This document shows positions 1 to 8,208 of a stretch of 64,000 nucleotides of DNA, piece by piece. The position numbers and the translations under genes were made by a program. The stretch comes from Pilasporangium apinafurcum. Taxonomy: Eukaryota > Oomycota > Peronosporomycetes > Pythiales > Pythiaceae. Where the stretch lies: contig BCKE01000054.1 of assembly GCA_001600495.1 (NCBI GenBank), forward strand, positions 66,028 to 130,027, written 5' to 3'. The notes beneath the pieces are model-generated. The model was not told the DNA's origin. It searched no databases and saw only the letters and a list, made by a program, of their open reading frames with translations. Each line of letters begins with the position of its first letter. Position 1 is the first letter of the stretch.

Positions 1-199
1 TTTAATGGGACTGTAGAGCGTTCGCACGATATGACATTGCTACAATTGCAGGAGCCTGTGAGCAAATACAGAGCACAACATCATTCAATGTGCGCGTGCA
101 TCTCATTAATTCCAAATGACGTGCTAGTAAAGAAGCGCAACATATCAACGAAAAATCCATCAAATATGATCACACTCGGACCAAAGCTACAACAGATTG

Positions 200-862
200 G
201 CTGCCTGGATAAGTGTAATCACAGCTTTCCATGCCTTAGTCTTGACTTTCTTTACGACTGGATTCTACAGGGCATCATGATGCACAAACACACAAATAAC
301 GCCTGGAAATCCATAACATCGAAAAGTTGACAAGTTTGGAGTTAGATTCGAGAATCTTACCCACACTACCTCCCTCACACACGGAATTCGGATCGTTATC
401 CGCCAAAAGCAGTAGTTGCGGAACTTTGATCTTTTCAGCCATTTTCTCGGCGACCTCCACGCCATAGAGTATATCCATGATGGATGGAAGGGCATATGGT
501 CGTTGATCAATGAGTCATTCAATATGGATATCGCTGTGCTGACACACCCATTCCGGCAATAGCCGAAACTAGCGCTTAGTTCTACGTGCGCCTCACGCTG
601 GAGGTAGTCAATTGTATCTTCAATATGCGGGAGCAGCACCTTCCGGAAATTGTGTTCTAGAAACCAAATCGCTCCGCGTATTTGATAGTTACCTTCTGTC
701 ATGCACTCATCACCAGTGATGTCCATGAGCACGATGGCATACCTCAATCACCCGAGTACAGCAGCGTCAGCGTTCGTGCGGCTGTAGTCTAACCAAACGC
801 AAGGAGATCAGCTTTTGCATTGGTTGGACCTGTGATATAGAGACTGGTGATATCGTAGATGA
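200..862 (-). pseudogene. Decayed dienelactone hydrolase copy
   Basis: Translation of the minus strand gives pieces that match the intact dienelactone hydrolase at 1440-2204 in order, but spread over more than one frame. Near 860-790 there is a start-proximal piece (ITSLYITGPTNAKA). At 747-480 comes the central piece including FGYCRNG, where the nucleophile Cys is kept but the flanking WGA is lost. A frame change near 480 leads into the piece with EKIKVPQLLLLADNDPNSV. A second frame change lies near 320, and a stop codon precedes NPVVKKVKTKAWKA near 260-210. At least two frameshifts and several stops make it non-functional. It probably arose by tandem duplication of the neighbour. Ends are approximate. 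Confidence 0.85.
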
Positions 863-1439
863 TCATGCTGTGGACACCATCTTGATGAGTGACGACTGGT
901 TTAGAATTGAGAGGGCGGCAACTCATCATAAAGGTGAATGGATAGTGGCTGAATTCGAGAGGCTGTTGGAGGGATGGAATATTCCGTTGAAGGCTCGATT
1001 ACGCTATATTTCAAAGAGAAAGAGATTACGCTATGGCTGCAACGTCGAAGATTGGTTAAAATCCAGTGGACGCACGAACGCTTCTGGGTCAACCGCATCA
1101 CTCAAGCTTTGTGTTCTCTCTCTTCTATTCGAACGAGTAGTCTGATCCTGAAAAAAATGGGGCTTTGAGACATGGTCAATGTACTGCCAACCACCTTGCC
1201 GTCCTTACATGACCTTTTATTTATGATTCGAACGTCGATGAACAAAAGCATTTAAAGGTTTGCAAACGAATCGAATGGGTAAGTTAATTGTTTTAATTGC
1301 TTTGTATTTGCTTTGAGTGCGTTTTCCACTGATTGCTAACTGCGCTTTGCTTTTTTATTCACTGAGTTGATTCTGTAGGATATCCAAAAGTGGAACATCT
1401 TCGAGCCGCCAAACGCGATTTTCTTCTTCTCTTGACAAC
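863..1439. other. Intergenic, no gene seen
   Basis: This separates the pseudogene from the intact hydrolase. Short open frames occur on both strands, but none begins with a convincing start or resembles a known protein. Confidence 0.5.
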
Positions 1440-2204
1440 TTACAACGGACAGACGGTCTGCAAGAACTTGACCGCGGCATGCCACGCCTTCATCACAGCC
1501 GTTTTCACCGCCGGGTCCTCGATATCAGCACGATGCACCCAGCCATGCACCATATCAGGGAAATCAATCACATCACTCAACTTGGCCACTTCCGGGTTCG
1601 CCTTCAATATCTTTTCCACACTACCGCCACTACGTACGAAATCGGGTTCGTCGCCCGCAGCCAGCAACAACTGTGGCACCTTAATTTTCTCTGTCAATTT
1701 CTCGACCGCGTTTTCCCCACGTAACATGTTTTCAATAATCCACGATGGATGAAAGGACACGTGGCCTGTGATCACAGGGTTCTCGACCGCCGACAAGTGT
1801 GCGCCAATGTAAGCACCCCAACAGTACCCGTAACTAGCGATGATTTCAACTTTAGCTTCCTGTTGGAGATACTGGATCGCGTCGTTAATATGCGCGAGCG
1901 CGTAATTAGCAAAATCGTATTCAGGCAGCCATGACCCAACTCGTGCAGGTTGGTTCTCGGGTGTCATGTAGTCACCGTCGGTCAAGTCGACGTAGACAAC
2001 GGCGTAACCCAATTTGCCTACCATGTCGGCGTCAGATTTGCTGCGGCCGCTGTCCATGCCATAGATATCGGGAAGTGCAATGATACCGGCTTTGGCGGTC
2101 TTTGGTCCCGTGACGTACATGCTGGTCTTGCCGTACGTAATCATCTCTCGCTCGCCACCTTGGCCTTCAAGTGCAGGCGTCGCAGTCACAGGGCAGCAGC
2201 TCAT
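1440..2204 (-). CDS. Dienelactone hydrolase family protein
   Basis: A 254-residue alpha/beta hydrolase of the dienelactone hydrolase family. Seen: the nucleophile elbow GYCWGA with Cys128, a candidate acid Asp185 in the AGDEPD segment, and His220 in DMVHGW. Together these make the Cys-Asp-His triad typical of the family. There is no signal peptide, so a cytosolic enzyme is likely. Such enzymes hydrolyse cyclic esters from aromatic catabolism, and eukaryotic members also act on other small esters; the substrate here cannot be read from sequence. Length matches the family's 230-260 residues. A frameshifted paralogue lies just downstream at 200-862, so the locus was once a tandem pair. Confidence 0.9.
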   Translation of the reverse strand: MSCCPVTATPALEGQGGEREMITYGKTSMYVTGPKTAKAGIIALPDIYGMDSGRSKSDADMVGKLGYAVVYVDLTDGDYMTPENQPARVGSWLPEYDFANYALAHINDAIQYLQQEAKVEIIASYGYCWGAYIGAHLSAVENPVITGHVSFHPSWIIENMLRGENAVEKLTEKIKVPQLLLAAGDEPDFVRSGGSVEKILKANPEVAKLSDVIDFPDMVHGWVHRADIEDPAVKTAVMKAWHAAVKFLQTVCPL

Positions 2205-3612
2205 TGTTACTTTGGTTCCTTCTGTGCTTGTTGATAAATGAATGAGAAAGGGGAAATAGATAAAGGAGGGAGGAAATTGGCCAAATGGAAGTCCGGTGAA
2301 CAGATGTGCACCACCAGGCGAGCGTGATGGGGAAGGAAGGACAGAAAATGAGCTACTTGTGGTTGCAGTGACAGTGATGATTGTAGCTGCAAAAGCGCGA
2401 AATAATGTCTAAATCGATACAATTTTTTGTCATCATCTTTGAAGTATCGATGCTAGCAAATATAAAAACGGTAATAATTGTATGTTATGTCCTTAAAACT
2501 GATATATTACGTTTATCGATAATCGAAACATAAAACAAATCGGTTTAGACTGCTTTAGCACCTGGTGAATGATAAGCGAGTAGAAAACAGGCATATGAAG
2601 AGGGCTTTCACTTTGCAAGCGATGTCCGACAAATGCATCTCCCACTCGCCAGCTCCAGTGCGTGTGAACCAGTTTACATCCTTGTGTTATCTCACAGCTT
2701 AATTGGTATCCATTGACGGTCCAGCATGGTCAAAACTAAGAAAAATGGGTACTGTCTAGGAGTTCGAGGGACAATGTTAACCCTTGCAGAGACACAAATA
2801 TTGCGTTGAATGAAGCCAATCAGAAACTATTAATAGAGAGAATCCCTCTTGTTGATCTGCAATCGACAATGCGACGACGAGTGGATCTTGTGATAAAGAA
2901 GTTGATAAAGGGAGCCTTGCGGTAGCAACTGTGGGATAACAGCCTGCTTATTCGATAAAAGATGTTGTGATTCTTCTTCATGTGCAATTCATACTTACCT
3001 CAATTCGACGATGTCCTGTACGATTCTGAACCCAATAATTAGGCTCTGGTAAAGCTGATCAACACGCACTTCCAGTTGAATGTGCAAACTACCGATATGC
3101 ATTAAGGATCTTCTTACGCGCAACGTTTGATTTGCTGATATGGGACGGTGCTTGTTGATTGAAGGCTCATAGAACTAGTTTGCAACCCTACGAACGCTTG
3201 TCTTTATATGAACAAGCATTCCTCAAGAAACGTTATCCTCAAAACATAGTAATATCCCGCAGTAATTGCATTTAGGTTTAGTTTTAATGATCCAGACTGC
3301 AAGTCGTTGAATCCTACGCAGAACACTAATCGTGTACGAAGTCTTGCAGCATTCAAGTTCTGACCCGTGTCGTCACCGTTACAATAAACAAAGGAGCACC
3401 ACAGCAGGTGACAAGGAACAAATCATCAAACAAATAATATCACTTTTCACGCTACACTTACATCTATGTGCACCATTATGTGAGCTACGAAGGATTGTTC
3501 GTCAACTGGCATGATTCGCTGCTCGTGAGGGATAAATAACCATCGCGTGGCTTCCAAGAATACCATCGTGCTTCGCAACTTGAGCATCATCGATACAGAG
3601 CATAGCAATGAA
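2205..3612. other. Intergenic, no gene seen
   Basis: About 1.4 kb with no supported gene. The part next to 2204 presumably holds the hydrolase promoter. The rest has only short, unsupported open frames. Confidence 0.5.
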
Positions 3613-4401
3613 CTAAGATTGCGCTTTCCCTAGCAACATCGTCCACACCGTCGTCAGCTGTGCAGCATTTGTATGGGTTGGTGGAACGCAATTCGTATTC
3701 GCGCGCTTCGCAAACCCAACGAGAGCAATTTCGTCGTTCAACAGCGGCTCGGTAGACGCATTTGATGCGTACAGGCTTGTCCACGGATCTAGCGCATCTG
3801 AAATTGATGTGTCAGTAGATGTGACACTCGTAAGTAGATACACTTCGTCCTTAAACCCGCGTTTGTGAGCCATCATCGCGTTCTGAGTGTTTTCAGACGG
3901 ACAAGACGCCGAAATCGCCTTTGCCGCTAAGATCAGACGTGCATCCAGCAGCAGTTTTTGCTTTCCATGCACTGAGCGATAGAAATTGATGAGCACGAGC
4001 CATGACGAGGCTTCTTCGCTAGTCAAGACGTTGAGCGGATTGTCTGTGTTTCGTCCAAAACCTGTATCTAAATCAAAATCCTGCGTCTCATCTACACGAA
4101 AACGCTCGCTGAGAAACCCGCAACTCGCATCCGGATTCGACGTTACGCGGTCCATATCCCCGCTTTTTAGCCAACACGTGCCAGCCAAGTAATTTGTCCA
4201 TGTCCAATGCGTACATTCCTTGATGAAGATGCAGATGCCGCCACAAAGCCCCGCTGGCGCCTGCTGATTCAGCAGATCTGGTCCCTGGAAGTCGCATTTG
4301 TTGTCCCACAATACTTTCCCACCATCACCCGCCATCCACGCGTCGGAAAACCCCATGAAGACCACACAGAACGCTGCGAACTTGAACATCGTGGAGTCCA
4401 T
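3613..4401 (-). CDS. Secreted PAN/Apple plus CAP-like protein
   Basis: 262 residues starting at an ATG, with a hydrophobic N-terminus (FKFAAFCVVFMGF) that looks like a signal peptide. Residues about 35-100 carry spaced cysteines and the pattern CTHWTWTN then GTCWLKSG, typical of a PAN/Apple module. From about residue 130 the text NFYRSVHGKQKLLLDARL followed by AAKAIS and an AHK segment resembles the start of a CAP/SCP (PR-1-like) domain. PAN modules bind protein or carbohydrate and CAP proteins often bind sterols or lipids. PAN with CAP in one secreted protein fits an extracellular or host-interface role, but that is inference. The CAP half lacks some usual cysteines, so that part is less certain. 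Confidence 0.65.
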   Translation of the reverse strand: MDSTMFKFAAFCVVFMGFSDAWMAGDGGKVLWDNKCDFQGPDLLNQQAPAGLCGGICIFIKECTHWTWTNYLAGTCWLKSGDMDRVTSNPDASCGFLSERFRVDETQDFDLDTGFGRNTDNPLNVLTSEEASSWLVLINFYRSVHGKQKLLLDARLILAAKAISASCPSENTQNAMMAHKRGFKDEVYLLTSVTSTDTSISDALDPWTSLYASNASTEPLLNDEIALVGFAKRANTNCVPPTHTNAAQLTTVWTMLLGKAQS

Positions 4402-4896
4402 ACTTGCTCAAACGCGATTTGCCAGCAATGCTTGTCAAATATCGGAAGAGGCTGAACAGCTGCAGTACTCGAGCATACCGTTGTTCTTTTCTACCAATCA
4501 TAGGATATCATAAATTGTAATTTTAGCAAATCAAGAATTAGTTATTTACTTAAGTACCCTTTCAATGTATAATAAAGTAAGAAACTGTAAAAGTATCCCT
4601 TTCAAATAGGTGTCATCTCCTATCAGTTACGCTTTTGTTCTACTTTTATTTTCAGCATGTTCCTATCTTTTATATGATTGGTATAAAAATATGCGCTTAA
4701 CGCTTATATGATAGGATAAAAATATGTAAAAGTCATTTTGATTGGCTAAAATAGCAAATGATCGCTTTCTTCTTCCTCTAAAGCATTGGTTGCAAACCAA
4801 GAGAAGCAGAAAACATCAGTGAAAACGAAGCGAGTGAGTCAGCCGATCACCTCCTTCTCCTTCCTCCAGCTCTCCCCATCGCTGTGTATTATAAAC
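4402..4896. promoter_or_regulatory. Shared upstream region with repeated CCAAT/A-tract motifs
   Basis: This lies between the divergent PAN-CAP and folylpolyglutamate synthase genes. It holds TGATTGGTATAAAAATATG at 4675-4693, a near copy ATAGGATAAAAATATG at 4711-4726, and GATTGGCTAAAATAG at 4740-4754. The same motif recurs before other genes in the window. Confidence 0.5.
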
Positions 4897-6546
4897 ATGA
4901 CACAGCAGACCGCAGATATCGCCACGACACCCGTGTTGCCGTCACCAGCCGAGAAAATGGCGCTCGTGACCGGTGATAGTGCTCCATCTGTCCCCTTGCG
5001 ACAGCAGGTTGAAGACGCGATGACCCAACTGCTCGGTGTCAGTGCACAATTCCGTGATCTGCAGCCTGGTCAAGACCGCAATGTCTCCACACGTGAAGAG
5101 ACGATTGCTATGATGCAAAATTACCTCCAGCGACTGCACTTGACGGACGCCATTCTCTCGAAACTCAAAGTTATCCACATCGCTGGCACAAAAGGGAAAG
5201 GCTCAACCTGCGCCATGGTCGAACGGATTTTGAGAGATGCAGGCTATAAAACGGGCATGTTTACATCGCCGCATTTGATTTCTCCTTGTGAGCGGTTTCG
5301 GATTAATGGGAAACCAATTTCGGAAGCAGTGTTTCTGCGTCATTTCCATGCGATATGGAAAGGATTGGAACAGACGGCAGATCAAAGTGGAATTTACCCA
5401 CCCATGGCGTGGTTCTTCCGGTTCTTGACACTGCTGGCGCTGCATTTATTTGTGGAAGAACAGGTTGATGTGATTATTTTGGAAGTGGGCATTGGCGGAC
5501 GACTGGATGCGACAAATGTCTTTATGAAGCCTGTCGCCTGTGGTGTCACGACTTTGGATCTCGACCACACGCGTATTTTAGGGGAAACATTAGATCAAAT
5601 CGCATATGCGAAAGCTGGTATCTTCAAGAAAGGGGTTGTGGCGTTTACGCCTGCATCACAAGACCCTGTTGCGATGGCGATGCTGGAGAAGTGTGCAGCA
5701 GAGACAGTTTGTCCGCTTGTGAAGGTGCCATCGCTGGACGAGTTTGGACCAGAGGGCTGTGATTGCAAATTGGGGATGCAAGGCGCGTATCAGCGTGTGA
5801 ATGCAGCACTGGCAGTGGCATTGGCATCCACGTTCCTCAAGCACAAGCGAGGGCAAGAAGACGCTTCTTTTGATATTAAGACATTATTGGAGCCAGTCGT
5901 ACGTGAAGGATTAAAGAACGCTTTCTGGCCAGCGCGATCGCATGTTATGAATGATCTTGGGCACCATACGCGGTTTTATATCGATGGCGCACATACTTTG
6001 CGGAGTTTAGAGTGCTGTGCCGAGTGGTTTCAAGCAGCAAGTGCAGCAAATAAACCCATGACGAGCAAGAAAGTGCTGATCTTTACGATCCATCATGAAC
6101 GGGACGTCGCCACTCTCTTTGCGCCCCTACTCGACCTTCAATTCGATCGCGTCTATTTTTGCCCGACAAGTTCGACTCGCCCGAGTCTCGCAAAGGTGCA
6201 TACTTTCTCTGAAGCACTTGCAATCGCAAATTTCCAGTCGATTTTGGATAACTACACGCCAGAGGAACTCGCAATGCTGGACAGCATCGAAGATTGTGCA
6301 CATGGATGGCAAACCACGTTGGAACGGCTCTGGCGAGCGCTGAAGACCCATCTCAAGCAGGAAGATCAGTCAGGGCGCATCGTTAGCGTCAAAAATTCTA
6401 TTGTAGAATGCATTACCGAGATGCGCGATGCAGATGCAGCAAACAAGATTTCAGAGACTGATAACGAAGAACACTGGAGTGTACTGGTCACGGGCTCTCT
6501 GCTTCTCGCGGGAGAAGCGTTAGACTTCCTCGAGTGGCAAGAATAA
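4897..6546 (+). CDS. FPGS: Folylpolyglutamate synthase / dihydrofolate synthase
   Basis: 549 residues from the first in-frame ATG. The frame is open upstream to 4786, but only with a TTG. The enzyme adds glutamates to folates with ATP, which retains them in the cell or mitochondrion. Seen: the ATP-binding loop HIAGTKGKGST near residue 95, the Mur-ligase-like signature LEVGIGGRLDATN, the metal-site segment LDLDHTRILG followed by AKAGIFK, and the C-terminal domain signature YIDGAHT. Length is normal for eukaryotic FPGS. It could also carry dihydrofolate synthase activity, which the sequence cannot separate. No intron is seen. The upstream region carries three CCAAT/A-tract motifs. Confidence 0.93.
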   Translation: MTQQTADIATTPVLPSPAEKMALVTGDSAPSVPLRQQVEDAMTQLLGVSAQFRDLQPGQDRNVSTREETIAMMQNYLQRLHLTDAILSKLKVIHIAGTKGKGSTCAMVERILRDAGYKTGMFTSPHLISPCERFRINGKPISEAVFLRHFHAIWKGLEQTADQSGIYPPMAWFFRFLTLLALHLFVEEQVDVIILEVGIGGRLDATNVFMKPVACGVTTLDLDHTRILGETLDQIAYAKAGIFKKGVVAFTPASQDPVAMAMLEKCAAETVCPLVKVPSLDEFGPEGCDCKLGMQGAYQRVNAALAVALASTFLKHKRGQEDASFDIKTLLEPVVREGLKNAFWPARSHVMNDLGHHTRFYIDGAHTLRSLECCAEWFQAASAANKPMTSKKVLIFTIHHERDVATLFAPLLDLQFDRVYFCPTSSTRPSLAKVHTFSEALAIANFQSILDNYTPEELAMLDSIEDCAHGWQTTLERLWRALKTHLKQEDQSGRIVSVKNSIVECITEMRDADAANKISETDNEEHWSVLVTGSLLLAGEALDFLEWQE

Positions 6547-6800
6547 AAGAAACTGGCGCCTACAGTAAACGTCAGTGGAGCGGCTTTATTTTGAGTATGA
6601 TCCCATGCAATGCAGCGACTTATCTCTTGTAGAAAGGATGAAGTAGCTTTTAATTCCATGCAGTCCTACTCAACTTTACAATCAACTACTGGTAAATACG
6701 TGTTTGTGTGTAGATAAATCAAAGATTCTCATATCCATGATGCCTTAACCTCAATCTCTAGAGATCACATGAACCGCCAAAGCACCTCAACGAGAACCTT

Positions 6801-6930
6801 CTGTTTTTTTCTTTGGATCCGACTTGACTAGCAAAAGTTAATTAAGACTAGACACCCACGAAGTAACTATCTCCAACATCTGGACTTGATGAATAAGTGG
6901 TCATTCTTGAGAAAGATGTCTCTAGTGTGA
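6801..6930 (-). pseudogene. TnpB-like (Fanzor2/IS607-type) relic, short
   Basis: The block read on the minus strand aligns base for base over about 80 bp with blocks at 34059-34132 (plus) and 54747-54835 (minus). All share GTCCAG/ATG-TGT-GGAGAT-type text and end in GGATCC followed by an A-rich run and ACAG. The other two copies carry recognisable TnpB-like peptide text (SHYKFK and IKTCFQSP or IKSCFQSP). This copy keeps only the terminal part and codes for nothing. Family assignment is by similarity to the other copies. Confidence 0.45.
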
Positions 6931-7242
6931 TCTTTGCCTTCCTTTCGCACCGATAATACCGCGTCACGCTTTCTGGACAATCACTTTGATTTTCCACGCA
7001 CCCGATCTCCTCGGGCATGTACTATCATCGCTTTGCATCCGTTCTTGAAAAGAAGAGAGCTCATCGCGGAGAGTTCGAAACAAGTTTCTGCTTTGATTGA
7101 TAGAGATTGCTTCGCTTCAAACAACACATCAAAGTGTATCGTACACGTAGGAGAAATGGAGGATAGAGGCTGAGCCATTTAGTGAAGCCATCTTAGAAAT
7201 CCTTTGCTGAATAGATTGTCACATGCTAGAAAAGTGGGAACC

Positions 7243-7314
7243 GTAACCGTCTGGTTACGCTTTCATGGCTTGGCAAAAAATTGGTTGGCTGAACAAGCGT
7301 AACCCTGTGGTTAC
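7243..7314. promoter_or_regulatory. Twin GTAACC-N4-GGTTAC palindromes
   Basis: Two perfect inverted repeats with identical 6-bp arms and 4-bp spacers lie at 7243-7258 and 7299-7314, 56 bp apart centre to centre and about 60 to 130 bp before the Nop16 ATG. The spacers differ (GTCT and CTGT), so only the arms are kept. This suggests a dimeric DNA-binding protein. Confidence 0.6.
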
Positions 7315-7375
7315 ATTCATAGCTTTTCAGTTGGCATAATTGGACGAAGAGCTACACAAGAAAAGCAAGAGGAAA

Positions 7376-7888
7376 ATGGTGAAGTACGGCCGGAAGATCA
7401 AGCAGCGCAACAAAGTAAAGGTCAAACGCAATCTCAAACCACTACGTAAATTTAAAAACCGCTTTGTCGGTGACGTGCGTATCCAGAAACAATGGGATCA
7501 CAAGCTCACGACGCACCAAAACTACGAAAAAATCGGATTGCAGGCGAATCCAAACTCGCACCAAGAGATCAAGAAGGCCACTAATGCCGTGACGGGTAAC
7601 GAAAGCGATTTGGATGACGAACCGCAGCTTTTCCATGTGCCTGACAGCGATTTCCTGAACGAACGCAACCATCGACGGCCGGAGAACCACATGTCGGAAG
7701 AGGAAATCAAGTATCTACGGCCGCTAATCGCAAAGTATGGAGACGATTTCTTGGCGATGACCAGGGACATCAAGATTAACAACATGCAGTGGACAGAAGG
7801 TAAATTGAAGCGGCGATGTGCACGATTGGCGCTGCTGGATGCCAAGGTCATCCAGAACCGACCACAGGAAGTACAAGACAACGAATAA
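7376..7888 (+). CDS. NOP16: Nop16-like ribosome biogenesis protein
   Basis: 170 residues from the ATG at 7376; the frame is open further upstream, but only to a TTG at 7340. The N-terminus is very basic (KYGRKIKQRNKVKVKRN), as in nucleolar proteins. It is followed by IQKQWDHKLTTHQNYEKIGL, the Nop16 signature of a Trp-anchored segment and NY-x3-GL. The C-terminal EEEIKYLRPLIAKYGDDF and MARDIKINNMQWT-like text matches the second conserved block. Nop16 works in assembly of the large ribosomal subunit in the nucleolus. The promoter holds two identical palindromic sites. Confidence 0.85.
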   Translation: MVKYGRKIKQRNKVKVKRNLKPLRKFKNRFVGDVRIQKQWDHKLTTHQNYEKIGLQANPNSHQEIKKATNAVTGNESDLDDEPQLFHVPDSDFLNERNHRRPENHMSEEEIKYLRPLIAKYGDDFLAMTRDIKINNMQWTEGKLKRRCARLALLDAKVIQNRPQEVQDNE

Positions 7889-8208
7889 GAGATAAAATAG
7901 AGCGACTGCGTGATTTGAGTGGATGTTCTATATTGTTTGCCTAGTGTGTCATGTGCTCGTTTTTTTCCTGCTCTTTGTCTATATCTTCCTATTCACTGTT
8001 GCTTCTGGAGCGTGCGGCTGGTTGGTACAATGCAGATGCGCACTCGTTCTTTGGTCTCCACACAAATGATTTTTTTTTCTCTCCATTGGGTCTACTCAAC
8101 TGTTTCGTTAATAAATACCAACGCCGCGCGTTCGCCCTTTCTTCATGCTTCATACATTTGTGTCAATCGCCACATTTTTACCACAGGTCACTTGATACAA
8201 ATACTTGC

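Larger units (their letters stand above)
6547..7375. other. Intergenic with one TnpB-like relic and Nop16 promoter
   Basis: No intact gene. It contains the dispersed relic at 6801-6930 and the paired palindromes at 7243-7314 in front of the Nop16 homologue. Confidence 0.55.
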
